A DNA stretch of 11,325 nucleotides from Haloarcula nitratireducens (GCF_019599505.1 NZ_RKLT01000049.1:1-11325), one strand, 5' to 3'. Positions 1 through 7,149 are shown, counted from the stretch's first letter. Numbers and translations are program-made. Notes: generated from the sequence alone by a model not told the origin.

Positions 1-1645
1 TGTCGTTGGGTCGGTCGATGCCGAGTTTCTCGATCAGGTTGGGACCACCCAGATGAACCGTCTCGCCGTCGACAGTGGCTCTGACGCCGAGACCGCGGAG
101 GTTCTCGAAGTTCGAGACCTGCGCTCGTTGGATGTCACGTTCGGCGGCGGCGTTCCGGATGGCGCGAGCGATCATGTGCTCGGAGTCGCCCTCGACGCCC
201 GCAGCAACCTCGAACGCGCGCTGTTCGTCCCAGTCGCCCGCCGTCGCGACGCCGACGACGCCCTGCTCACCCTTCGTGAGCGTCCCGGTCTTGTCGAACA
301 TCACCGTATCGAGGTTCCGAGCCTCTTCCATGGCGATGCGGTCGCGGATGAGCATCCCGTTCTGGGCGGCCGTGGAGGTGTTGATCGCCACTACAAGTGG
401 GACGGCCAGACCGAGTGCGTGCGGACACGCGATAACGAGAACGGTGACGACGCGTTCGAGGACGCCGATGTTGAACCCCTGTACGATGATCCACGCGATG
501 GCCGTAATCGCTGCGACGCCGAGTGCCACGTAAAACAGCCAGCCGGCTGCTCGGTCGGCCAGGAGTTGCGTGCGGGATTTGGACTGCTGGGCCTCGTCGA
601 CGAGGCGCATGATGCCTGCCAGCGTCGTTTCGTCGCCAGTCTTCGTCACCCGAACACGGAGGCTGCCGTCCTGGTTGACTGTGCCAGCGACGACTTCCGA
701 CTCGGGTTCCTTGTCCACGGACCGGGACTCGCCGGTGATCATCGACTCGTCGACCGAGGACTCACCGTCGACGACTTCGCCGTCCGCAGGTACACTCGCA
801 CCCGGACGAACGAGAACAACGTCGCCCTCGTCGAGTTCGGAAACGGGAACCTCCTCCGTATCTCCGCTCTCGGTGATGCGCTCGGCGGTGTCGGGCATGA
901 GTTTCGCCAGTTCGTCGAGCGCACCGGAAGCCTGCCGAACCGAGCGCATCTCCATCCAGTGGCCCAGCAGCATGATGTCGATCAGCGTGACGAGCTCCCA
1001 GAAAAAGGGGGTCGTCCCCTCGAGAAACAAACTTGCAACCGAGTAGACGAATGCAACGGTAATCGCCAGCGAGATGAGCATCATCATCCCTGGCTCGCGA
1101 TTTTCCAGTTCGGAGCGGGCCATCGAGAGGAACGGCACGCCACCGTACGCGAAGATAATCACCGAGAGGACAGGTGTGATCCAGCCGCTCCCGGGGAACG
1201 TCGGCGCCGTGTAGCCGAAGACGTCCTGAATGAATTCACTAAAGAAGAGAACTGGCACTGAAAGGATGAGCGACACCCAGAATCGCCGCCGGAACATCTG
1301 TTCGTGGCCCGTGTGATCCGTATGTGCGCCGTGATCTTCGTGCTCTCCCTCATGGCCGTGGGTGCCCTGGTCGTGAGCCCCGTGGCCGTGCTCATCGGCT
1401 ACGTCGTGAGTGTGCTCTGTTTCAGAGTGAGAGTGCCCGCGCTCGACCGTCTCGGCGTCACGGCGCTTCTCGTAATCTGACGGATGACTGTGCTGAGGGG
1501 ACGGCGGAGGGACAGTATCTTCCGTCCCAGAACTGGCTTCTAGCTGGCAGATACGGCAACATCGGACTGTGGCATTGGGCTGTCGGGAGGAGCGAGGGTC
1601 TGGTGACGACTCGTCCGTGTGCTCGTGGTGGGGATGATTGCTCAT
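1..1645 (-). CDS. copB: CopB-type copper-translocating P1B-ATPase, 3' end outside window
   Basis: Heavy-metal P-type ATPase of the plasma membrane that exports copper using ATP. 548 codons are visible, open to the window edge. The first ~114 residues hold about 20 His in HGH/HSH-like clusters and one Cys cluster, CCRIC (29-33). Likely TM helices lie near 121-140, 155-175, 187-207, 217-232, 366-388 and 395-420. Seen motifs: TGES actuator loop (304-307), CPH transport motif in the membrane (407-409), DKTGT phosphorylation site (Asp451), and SEHMIARAI (488-496) where P1B enzymes usually have SEHP. CPH plus a His-rich tail is the signature of CopB/P1B-3 pumps, as opposed to CPC in CopA. The ATP-binding remainder and the GDGxND region lie beyond position 1. 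Start ATG 1645 gives the His-rich N-terminus; AAGGAGGAA lies 18 nt upstream, too far for a normal ribosome site. Family call is firm; the Cu(I)/Cu(II)/Ag preference is not decidable from sequence. Confidence 0.93.
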   Translation of the reverse strand, partial: MSNHPHHEHTDESSPDPRSSRQPNATVRCCRICQLEASSGTEDTVPPPSPQHSHPSDYEKRRDAETVERGHSHSETEHTHDVADEHGHGAHDQGTHGHEGEHEDHGAHTDHTGHEQMFRRRFWVSLILSVPVLFFSEFIQDVFGYTAPTFPGSGWITPVLSVIIFAYGGVPFLSMARSELENREPGMMMLISLAITVAFVYSVASLFLEGTTPFFWELVTLIDIMLLGHWMEMRSVRQASGALDELAKLMPDTAERITESGDTEEVPVSELDEGDVVLVRPGASVPADGEVVDGESSVDESMITGESRSVDKEPESEVVAGTVNQDGSLRVRVTKTGDETTLAGIMRLVDEAQQSKSRTQLLADRAAGWLFYVALGVAAITAIAWIIVQGFNIGVLERVVTVLVIACPHALGLAVPLVVAINTSTAAQNGMLIRDRIAMEEARNLDTVMFDKTGTLTKGEQGVVGVATAGDWDEQRAFEVAAGVEGDSEHMIARAIRNAAAERDIQRAQVSNFENLRGLGVRATVDGETVHLGGPNLIEKLGIDRPND

Positions 1646-1663
1646 GGGTGTATATCGGCGTCG

Positions 1664-1672
1664 TTCCTCCTT
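1664..1672 (-). promoter_or_regulatory. Strong Shine-Dalgarno-like motif in the copB leader
   Basis: The minus strand reads AAGGAGGAA here, ending 18 nt before the ATG at 1645. The spacing is about twice the usual one and no in-frame ATG or GTG lies closer, only a TTG at 1675 on the wrong side. It may be chance, a regulatory element, or serve an unrecognised start. Confidence 0.3.
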
Positions 1673-1704
1673 CAATTGTATCTGGTTCCTGAGACTACGA
1701 ATAG

Positions 1705-1727
1705 GGGGCTCCGGCAGAACGAGCCCC
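1705..1727. promoter_or_regulatory. 7-bp perfect inverted repeat upstream of copB
   Basis: GGGGCTC (1705-1711) and GAGCCCC (1721-1727) are separated by 9 nt and lie 60-82 nt upstream of the copB start. The position suits an operator for a metal-responsive regulator, or a hairpin in a long leader. Repeats of this length also occur by chance, so confidence is low. Confidence 0.3.
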
Positions 1728-1781
1728 TGAGAGCGAACGGCAGGGTCATTTGTAGATACCGCGCCGCTGTCTCTTAGGTAT

Positions 1782-1919
1782 ATGTGGCGTATCCAGTGTC
1801 CTCGACAGCCTGGACAAGTGCTTACAGCACATTCCCTCTACTGTGATAGGTGTCACACAGGCATCACTACGACTGCCTCTCTTTTGCGGATTGTCCCTTT
1901 GATTCGGTGCGGGTCGTGA
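1782..1919 (+). CDS. Possible small Cys-containing (zinc-finger-like) protein, doubtful
   Basis: A 45-codon ORF from ATG 1782 to TGA 1917-1919. It has Cys6, a CDRC pair (Cys21, Cys24) followed by His25, and Cys43 near the C-terminus. Haloarchaea encode many small zinc-finger proteins with two Cys pairs; here only one CxxC is intact and the others are single cysteines, so the pattern is incomplete. Third-position GC is only about half, well below the confident genes of the window, and no ribosome site is seen. It could be a real micro-protein, a decayed zinc-ribbon remnant or chance. It lies divergently from copB, where a small metal-binding protein would make sense, but that is speculation. 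Confidence 0.2.
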   Translation: MWRIQCPRQPGQVLTAHSLYCDRCHTGITTTASLLRIVPLIRCGS

Positions 1920-2306
1920 TGTCTCTTTTCGAAAATAAAGCTAGTTCTGACACAGTACACTCGCTAATAGCTACCATCGTAGCCACACCTGATAGGGAGT
2001 CGAACCCACGGATACCACCCCACCTGTAACCGGGTGAATGGCTTCGAAGGATGGTTGGAAGGACCGGTCAAAATCGAAGTCGCTCGGGGTAGTATCAGCG
2101 TTCGATTCGAATATCGTGCTGCGTTGTGATGAGCGTCCCATCCGGTTTCGATTGCAGGAACAGCCGGTATCTTCCTGGGGTAGGGAACCGCGCGCCGAAT
2201 TCAACTCTGGGGGTCTCGGAGGTAGTGGCTTTGCTAGGGCGTCACCGTTCGTGGGGCGACCTTGAACAGAGTCTTACTCCGAATAATCAAAACGGGTACG
2301 GCGCTG

Positions 2307-2320
2307 TCTCGCCAACGAGA
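2307..2320. promoter_or_regulatory. Short inverted repeat before the regulator
   Basis: TCTCG (2307-2311) and CGAGA (2316-2320) form a 5-bp inverted repeat with a 4-nt spacer, 37-50 nt upstream of ATG 2357 and downstream of an AT-rich TATA-like stretch (about 2279-2291). It could be an autoregulatory operator or leader hairpin. The short length makes chance likely. Confidence 0.25.
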
Positions 2321-2324
2321 GAGT

Positions 2325-2360
2325 ATGACTAAGCAACCCAGAGTGAGGTGGAGTGAATGA
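2325..2360 (+). CDS. Possible 11-residue leader ORF overlapping the regulator start (ATGA)
   Basis: ATG 2325 opens an 11-codon ORF (MTKQPRVRWSE) whose TGA stop (2358-2360) overlaps the ATG (2357-2359) of the next gene in the classic ATGA arrangement used for translational coupling. The AGGTGGA sequence just before the overlap could serve reinitiation. No homology can be claimed for so short a peptide, and chance is possible. Confidence 0.25.
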   Translation: MTKQPRVRWSE

Positions 2361-2944
2361 ATCAACGCCGGGCCGACACGGTGGTCGGCCTTCTCGTCGC
2401 CGCCGTCCTCCTCGTCGGCGGTGCGCTCATCTGGCAGGCGTACCAGCAACAGCGAGCCTTCGACCAGATGGGATCGATGATGGGGACATCGATGGGGGCC
2501 GTCCACGGGACGAATCCGCTCTGGTACGTTCTTGGGACGTTACTTGTCGCCGTCGTCATCGGCGGCCTCTATCTTACCGTCCGTGACGATCTCTCCGTAG
2601 CTGCAAGTGCTCAACCGTTGAACGAGTCATCGAGCACGGCCAGCGAGGAAGTCGACAACTCACCGCAGAGTGACGTCCAACCGGACGACGCGATCAATCC
2701 AGAAGAGCAGCCACAGACTCGTGTTCTCGACCTCCTGCCGGACGACGAACGCCGGATTCTCGAACCGGTGCTCTCCTCGCCTGGCATCACACAGATCGAA
2801 CTGCGGGATCGCTCGGACTTTTCGAAGAGCAAGGTGAGCCAGACAGTGAGTGCCCTCGAAAAGCGCGGCCTGTTGTATCGCGAACGGCAGGGGCGGACGT
2901 ACCGCATCTATCCGAGTGACGAGTTGCAGCAGAACCAGGTCTAG
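2357..2944 (+). CDS. Membrane-anchored winged-helix regulator with Met-rich outer loop
   Basis: A 195-residue protein. Two hydrophobic helices lie at about 8-28 and 55-75; the loop between them holds QMGSMMGTSMGAVHG (Met38, 41, 42, 46; His50). An acidic, Ser-rich linker (76-120) leads to a C-terminal winged helix (about 123-187) with the MarR/ArsR-like layout: a helix ending at the DRSDFSKSKVSQTVSALEKRG recognition region followed by a wing (RERQGRTYRIYP). Tail and wing should face the cytoplasm, placing the Met cluster outside. Haloarchaea have many such membrane-bound HTH proteins of unknown ligand. Next to copB, the Met/His cluster suggests Cu(I) or Ag(I) sensing outside the cell and transcription control inside; this is inference. 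ATG 2357 is preceded by AGGTGGA. A TATA-like AT-rich stretch lies near 2279-2291. Confidence 0.8.
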   Translation: MNQRRADTVVGLLVAAVLLVGGALIWQAYQQQRAFDQMGSMMGTSMGAVHGTNPLWYVLGTLLVAVVIGGLYLTVRDDLSVAASAQPLNESSSTASEEVDNSPQSDVQPDDAINPEEQPQTRVLDLLPDDERRILEPVLSSPGITQIELRDRSDFSKSKVSQTVSALEKRGLLYRERQGRTYRIYPSDELQQNQV

Positions 2945-2950
2945 TAGGGT

Positions 2951-2978
2951 TGACAGTCGGGAAAAACCGAGATTGTCA
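2951..2978. terminator. Hairpin between convergent genes
   Basis: TGACA-G-TCGG (2951-2960) can pair with CCGA-GAT-TGTCA (2967-2978): 9 pairs interrupted by an internal bulge, with an A-rich 6-nt loop. It sits between the end of the plus-strand regulator (2944) and the end of the minus-strand permease remnant (2976), a natural site for a bidirectional terminator. There is no long U tract. Confidence 0.4.
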
Positions 2979-3465
2979 GTCGGCGGCGTGAGCGTGCTCG
3001 CCGTGTCCCTCCTCGCCAACCGAATCCGAGCTGTGAAGCCAGTAGAGGAACAGGAAGAAGATCGTCGCGAGCACGTTCAGGACCATCTTGTAGTTCATCT
3101 CGGCCGATAGTCGCGGCGGCGGAGCCCCCCTTCTTGAAGAGGTTCTTCGCCGTGGCGATTGCTGAGTACGAACACGACGAGGAGACGAACCCGAACAGTG
3201 ACCCGTAGCCGAGTTCCCGGAGGCCGTGGCCGTCTAGCAGGTCAGAAACCTTTTCGTCGGATGTCCAGGCCTCGACGCCGCCGGCGATGGCGAACCCAAT
3301 GACCAGCGCCCACCACGTGATCCACGCCATCGCTGCTGTTGTCGAGAGGAACTGGCGCGTACTCTCGACGAAGAACGGCACCAAGGGCTTCGATGTCGTG
3401 AATACACCGAGCGCCACCGTCGCCAGCGCGATGACCGCGAGGATCGCGTATTCCTTTTTCTCCAT
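2976..3465 (-). pseudogene. ArsP/DUF318-type permease broken by internal deletion and frameshift
   Basis: Reading from ATG 3465, the first ~120 residues look like the start of a DUF318/ArsP permease (PF03773): two membrane helices near 7-25 and 47-65, then the family hallmark SSSCSYSAIATAKNLFKKG. Right after this the frame runs into Arg-rich, non-membrane sequence. A different frame takes over at about 3104-3110 (AEMNYKMVLNVLATIFFLFLYWLH) and ends in a Gly/His tail (EEGHGEHAHAAD) at TGA 2978-2976. The second piece looks like the last membrane helix and metal-binding-like tail of the same permease. Intact family members are usually over 300 residues, so most of the middle has been lost at a junction near 3105-3125. 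ArsP homologues export organoarsenicals; other members are of unknown substrate. The product is very unlikely to work. Confidence 0.8.
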
Positions 3466-3796
3466 AGCTACACTTGGGGCTCGATTTTTTAGGGAGATTT
3501 GGCTAACACACCACGGGTGAGATGGTCTCGTATTTTTCTGTTCGAAATGTACTGGCGACCGGGAGACCCGATTTTGAACTCCGCTAGCAAAGCTTGACCA
3601 CGGGCACTGCTCTCACTTGGCGCTTCGCATGCTCCTGAAGGGCCGCTCGATGGCGGAAGCCACACAACTAGTCGGCACTCCGACATCAATTTTCGTCGTC
3701 GCTCTTGGACAATCACACGGTCAGTTGCTGAGACGGCAGCCCAACCAATAGCTCGCTACCGAACAACCTAACGTCGTGGTGTTCCTCTCCATACGT
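3466..3796. other. Intergenic region without recognisable gene
   Basis: Besides the TATA-like element near 3483-3494 nothing firm is seen. A plus-strand stretch near 3628-3670 reads like a worn helix-turn-helix (LLKGRSMAEATQLVGTP), followed by unrelated sequence; no start, frame continuity or domain supports a gene. Confidence 0.45.
3483..3494 (-). promoter_or_regulatory. TATA-like element of the broken permease
   Basis: On the minus strand an A-rich CTAAAAAAT-type stretch lies about 19-29 nt before ATG 3465. This is the placement expected for a leaderless archaeal transcript, suggesting that the promoter of the dead gene is still intact. Confidence 0.4.
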
Positions 3797-4069
3797 ATGA
3801 GAGACGAGACGGACGACGTTCGCATGTAACTCGTTGACTGCAGGTACAACAACCGCGACCTCATCGTCCTCAAGGGCGCAACCCCCGACGGCATGCGGCT
3901 CTTCCGGCGAGAGCTTGCTGCACAGGCTGTCGATTTGGACTCAGTGACTGCTGCGAAGGACGTCTCAGCGTCTGGTCTCGAAAACGTTGACAACCTGGAA
4001 CTCCGGGAACGATACGAATCGGAAGTCGAGCGGATGATCGCCCAACACGACCCCAATGATACGATTTAA
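3797..4069 (+). pseudogene. Broken hypothetical gene with in-frame TAA
   Basis: ATG 3797 opens a frame that meets TAA at 3827-3829 after ten codons, then continues open to TAA 4067-4069. The downstream part (LVDCRYNNRDLIVLKG..., then ATPDGMRLFRRELAAQAVDL... and ending SEVERMIAQHDPNDTI) has the acidic, GC-ending codon style of haloarchaeal genes. The opposite strand gives only Ser/Arg-rich shadow sequence. If the stop is real the gene is either dead or restarts at ATG 3893, leaving 58 residues. I do not recognise the family. A sequencing or base error at 3827 is the alternative explanation. Confidence 0.45.
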
Positions 4070-4149
4070 AGCGAGCAACTAGCGCTTTCGGAGGGATTCT
4101 GTTTTACGACAGTACCATCAAACGTACTCATTGTGTCATAAACTCGGCG

Positions 4150-4164
4150 CGAGGGGATTCCTCG
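4150..4164 (+). terminator. Weak hairpin downstream of the broken gene
   Basis: CGAGG (4150-4154) and CCTCG (4160-4164) form a 5-bp stem with a 5-nt loop, followed by a pyrimidine-rich TTCTTCT. The rest of 4070-4286 shows no gene; it separates two convergent units. Confidence 0.3.
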
Positions 4165-4286
4165 TTCTTCTGTCCCTGGGCATCCCTGGTGGGTCATCTG
4201 GAGCGCAACCAGCCCCTCGATTCAATAATAAAGAACAGCCCTAGGGGAAATGATGGAACCAAAACAGTGGAGACAGCTGAACAGAT

Positions 4287-5081
4287 TCAGAGTTCCGGGA
4301 CAGCTGTGAACAGCAGGACGAACGCGTTCACGGTCAACAGCGCCAGCACAACCCACTGGAAGATACGCTCGGGTATGTGGTCGAAGATGTAGACGCCGAC
4401 CCACGCACCAAGGAACACCATCGGAACGGCTATTGCGGCCTCGATCATCAGCGTCGTCGTCACGGTCCCCGTGTACGTGAGGCTCCCGAGACGATACAGC
4501 ATGAGCGTGCCGAAAAAGGCGGTGAACGTCGCTTTCATTTCTTCACCGCTCCAGAATCCGCTGGCGGACATGAACGCGCCGTAAACGATCATCGGCGGGC
4601 CGGGGACGGCGACGGCACCGCCGAAAATCCCCGCAAGGAGACCGGCCGTCGCGCCGACGATCTTCCCCGGTCTGTAATCCTTGTCCTCGATCCAGCCAGT
4701 GACGACGTCGAGTTGCTGGGTCGCGCCGACGATGATGACCGCAAGCACGAGAACCGCCCCGATAGCGACGCGCATCTGTGCCTTGTTAAACTGGCTGAAC
4801 ACGTAGATGCCAAGCGGCATCCCAACGACGAGTCCACCGACTGGAACGATCCACTTGCGCCAGTCGAACGCGTCCCGGACGCTCCACCAGACGCGGGCGT
4901 TGCTCACGACCGCCGTCGCGGTGAAGATGATTGAGGCACTTGAAGGCGACCGGAACAGCGGCATCAGACCCATCGACACCTGCGCGAATCCGAACCCGGC
5001 GATCCCGTGAATAACGGACGCAGCGAGGATGACAACCGCAGACAGCCCCGTCGTTACCCAGTTAGCTGTCAGCGTGACCAC
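4287..5081 (-). CDS. TauE/SafE family sulfite (sulfonate) exporter-type permease
   Basis: 264 residues, nearly all hydrophobic, with about eight membrane helices arranged as two similar halves. The first half carries HGIAGFGFAQVSMGLMPL near 25-42, and the second carries GLLAGIFGGAVAVPGPPMIVY (about 148-168), both typical of TauE/SafE (PF01925). The length fits the family. These permeases sit in the plasma membrane and are proposed to export sulfite, sulfoacetate or related anions. It is transcribed away from the SoxB-like/persulfide dioxygenase operon across a 280-nt shared upstream region, so export of sulfite produced by that operon is the natural guess. The start is GTG 5081; no upstream in-frame ATG is present. 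Substrate is not deducible from sequence. Confidence 0.88.
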   Translation of the reverse strand: MVTLTANWVTTGLSAVVILAASVIHGIAGFGFAQVSMGLMPLFRSPSSASIIFTATAVVSNARVWWSVRDAFDWRKWIVPVGGLVVGMPLGIYVFSQFNKAQMRVAIGAVLVLAVIIVGATQQLDVVTGWIEDKDYRPGKIVGATAGLLAGIFGGAVAVPGPPMIVYGAFMSASGFWSGEEMKATFTAFFGTLMLYRLGSLTYTGTVTTTLMIEAAIAVPMVFLGAWVGVYIFDHIPERIFQWVVLALLTVNAFVLLFTAVPEL

Positions 5082-5127
5082 CTCGCCGTTCGAACAAGCG
5101 CGTACATCTCTGCTCGGCCAATACTAC

Positions 5128-5170
5128 GGCCTTCTCTCTTAGGCAATTTCTCCCTAAGAAGCGTAAGGCC
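5128..5170. promoter_or_regulatory. Nested inverted repeat in the divergent upstream region
   Basis: TCTTAGG (5137-5143) pairs with CCTAAGA (5153-5159), and outside it GGCCTT (5128-5133) pairs with AAGGCC (5165-5170): 13 pairs in two perfect blocks, joined by 3- and 5-nt gaps. The element is 47-89 nt upstream of the exporter's GTG, where a promoter or operator is expected. It may be an operator for the exporter, or a hairpin in its leader. Confidence 0.4.
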
Positions 5171-5258
5171 AGTGACTCACTCATCCTTCGAACCTGCCAC
5201 TAGATCGTACTACGAGACTGTTTTGCAAATCGAACTCGACCGGTCTCGGGTTTCAGTC

Positions 5259-5292
5259 GACTATGTAGCCGATAGCGAACCCATACGTAGTC
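5259..5292. promoter_or_regulatory. Inverted repeat just upstream of the SoxB-like operon promoter
   Basis: GACTATGTA (5259-5267) and TACGTAGTC (5284-5292) are complementary at 8 of 9 positions with a 16-nt spacer. They end 16 nt before the TATA-like sequence, a usual place for an activator or repressor site in archaea. Confidence 0.35.
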
Positions 5293-5303
5293 TTGTGCAG
5301 TCT

Positions 5304-5315
5304 TTCGAATTTTAA
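5304..5315 (+). promoter_or_regulatory. TATA-like promoter of the SoxB-like operon
   Basis: TTCGAATTTTAA (5304-5314) resembles a haloarchaeal BRE/TATA site. Transcription would start about 25 nt downstream, near 5338, giving a leader of some 20-25 nt before ATG 5362. No Shine-Dalgarno sequence is seen. Confidence 0.4.
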
Positions 5316-5361
5316 CCACAACTTATGAACAGCCAACGGTCGTATCTACAGTCACGTCACG

Positions 5362-7149
5362 ATGAACCAGGACGAGACATCTATCGGCGAGTGGCAATCT
5401 CTAGATGGTGACCCTGCGCATGACAGGACAGGCGACCCAGACGTCGTCTTCGCGCACGTCAGCGACCTCCACGGACAGCTCACGCCACGCTACCAGGTCT
5501 ATTACGACAACCCCACGTCGAAACCGAACTTCGAGTTCGGAGACGACGACCGCGTCATCAAGCGCGGTGGCGGGATTCCCCTGCTCGCGGCCAAACTGGA
5601 CGAACTCCGCGAGGACGACGAGGTCTGCACCCTGATGAGCGGTGATACGTTCCACGGCTCCGCCGTGACCACCTACACCGACGGGCAGGGAATGCTCGAG
5701 CCCATCAACGAGCACGTCGCGCCCGACGTCTATGTCCCCGGGAACTGGGATTACTCGAACGAGGCCGTCGAGGACGGCAACTTCGTGGAACTCATGGATG
5801 ATCTCGACGCCATGGTCCTCGCGAACAACCTCTACGACTGGGAGACTGACGAGCGGCTGTACGACGCGTACAGCATCCTCGAGGTCGGCGGACTCTCCGT
5901 AGGCGTCGTCGGCATGACGAACGTCTACGTCGACCGGATGGCTCCTTCGTTCTGGGAAGGGAAGTACCGGTTCGGCAAGCACCCCGCACTCCTCGAAGAG
6001 TCAGCACAGGCCGCCCGCGAGGACGGCGCGGACATCGTGGTAGCGGTCACCGAAATCGGCCTGCCGTGGATGGTCCAGGCTGCGAAGGACTGTCCGAGCG
6101 TGGACGTGATGTTCAGCGCCCACACTCACGAGTACACCTACGACCCCATCGTCGTTGAGGAGACTGACACCGTGATCGTCGAGTCCGGCATGGGCGAAGC
6201 GCTCGGCCGCGTGGACCTCCGCGTTCACGATGGCGAGGTGCAGTTCCGACACCACCTCTACTGTCTCACTGAGGACGGCGAGCACACCCCCGATCCCGAC
6301 GAGGAGGCCAGAGAGACGGTCGAGTCCGTTCGCGCGCCGTTCTTCGAGGACGACCCCGAGTTCGAGCGGGGAGCCGGAACGCTCGACCGACCCCTCGATA
6401 CGATCGTCGGAGAGACCGAAACACCGCTCTACCGACAGTCGTTCCTCGAGAGCGCGTGGAACACGCTGTTCAATGACGCACTCAAAGCCTACTTCGACAC
6501 TGATCTGGCCGTCTCACATGGGTTTCGATATGGGACCGCTATCCCGCCCGGTGACATCACGCTCAGCGAACTCTACACGTTCTTCCCGATGGCGGCGCCC
6601 GTCGCCCGCGGCGTCGCGTACGGCCAGCAACTCACGAGCCACATGGAGGAGTTCCTTGAGGACAACTTCACGCCCTACCCGTACGACCAGGAGGACGGCC
6701 GCGTCCGGAACTTCTCCTCGAACGTCGAGGTGACCGTCGACCCGACCGCAAAGCGCGGCCGTCGCCTCGTCGAGATGCGTATCGACGGCGAACCGGTCGA
6801 CCCCGAAGAGACGTACTCGGTGGCGACTTTCCGCAGGCCCGGCGATCCCGAACGCGACCTCGGTAACTGCGGGTTCCCGTTCCAGGACGTCAAGGTCGAC
6901 GACGGGACGATACCGGTCGACGTCCTCGTCGAGTTCCTCGAAGAACACTCACCAGTCGACTACGAGGTGATGGGACTGGTTGAGACTGCGGACGATGGTG
7001 GCGGCGCCCAGAACACGCCTGCCGACGGGCCGTATCCGTTCATCCAGCCAGGCGTCGACTATCAGGGCGGAGAGGCCTACTGCGAGACGTCCATGATTCC
7101 CCGTGGGAACGATTTCCCCGAAGAAGGGCGTAATCGAAGCGCTAGATAG
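5362..7149 (+). CDS. SoxB-like metallophosphoesterase / 5'-nucleotidase family protein
   Basis: 595 residues. The N-terminal calcineurin-type domain (about 27-300) shows HVSDLHGQL (Asp35, His37), SGDTFHGS (Asp95), PGNWDYS (Asn128, Trp129, Asp130) and FSAHTHE (His254, His256). The C-terminal 5'-nucleotidase domain (about 345-560) has GFRYGTAIPPGDITLSELY and FPMAAPVARGV. Trp129, where nucleotidases have the catalytic His of GNHE, and the order of motifs resemble SoxB, the thiosulfohydrolase that frees sulfate from the SoxYZ carrier. Odd points: the metal-ligand His of the usual SH-x-G motif is Glu231 (VTEIG), and no Tat or Sec signal is present, whereas bacterial SoxB is periplasmic. No SoxYZ is visible. 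It is the first gene of a likely operon with the rhodanese-dioxygenase fusion. A nucleotidase or other phosphoesterase role remains possible, but the neighbours favour sulfur chemistry. Confidence 0.82.
   Translation: MNQDETSIGEWQSLDGDPAHDRTGDPDVVFAHVSDLHGQLTPRYQVYYDNPTSKPNFEFGDDDRVIKRGGGIPLLAAKLDELREDDEVCTLMSGDTFHGSAVTTYTDGQGMLEPINEHVAPDVYVPGNWDYSNEAVEDGNFVELMDDLDAMVLANNLYDWETDERLYDAYSILEVGGLSVGVVGMTNVYVDRMAPSFWEGKYRFGKHPALLEESAQAAREDGADIVVAVTEIGLPWMVQAAKDCPSVDVMFSAHTHEYTYDPIVVEETDTVIVESGMGEALGRVDLRVHDGEVQFRHHLYCLTEDGEHTPDPDEEARETVESVRAPFFEDDPEFERGAGTLDRPLDTIVGETETPLYRQSFLESAWNTLFNDALKAYFDTDLAVSHGFRYGTAIPPGDITLSELYTFFPMAAPVARGVAYGQQLTSHMEEFLEDNFTPYPYDQEDGRVRNFSSNVEVTVDPTAKRGRRLVEMRIDGEPVDPEETYSVATFRRPGDPERDLGNCGFPFQDVKVDDGTIPVDVLVEFLEEHSPVDYEVMGLVETADDGGGAQNTPADGPYPFIQPGVDYQGGEAYCETSMIPRGNDFPEEGRNRSAR

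Larger units (their letters stand above)
1646..2356. other. Gene-poor region between copB and the winged-helix regulator
   Basis: This 711-nt interval between two divergent genes holds no ORF with convincing haloarchaeal coding character. The longest readings (plus 2038-2265 and minus 1971-2204) oppose each other and show no recognisable domain; about half of the third codon positions checked in the plus reading are G or C, far below the confident genes here. It contains the copB leader, a doubtful 45-codon ORF (1782-1919), a GCTAC/GTAGC hairpin near 1969-1982, and the upstream region of the regulator. It may be decayed gene remnants. Confidence 0.5.

Noticed and set aside
53..1261. Long 402-codon plus-strand ORF
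   Set aside because: It is the antisense shadow of copB: the minus frame gives all P-type ATPase motifs, while this reading has no domain and shadow-type Arg/His/Asp composition.
1990..2030. tRNA T-arm-like GGGTTCGACTCCC on the minus strand, possibly a tRNA fragment or attachment site
   Set aside because: Only three flanking base pairs close the loop, and no matching anticodon arm, D arm or acceptor stem can be built around it. No integrase is near.
2038..2265. 75-codon plus ORF and the opposing 1971-2204 minus ORF
   Set aside because: No recognisable domain, low third-position GC in the plus reading, and the two oppose each other; neither stands out.
3628..3716. Helix-turn-helix-like fragment resembling a transposase N-terminus
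   Set aside because: The resemblance is limited to about 17 residues with no frame continuity, start or terminal repeats; chance is the simpler explanation.
5401..5982. 193-codon minus ORF inside the SoxB-like gene
   Set aside because: Typical antisense frame of a high-GC gene; the plus frame has clear conserved motifs.
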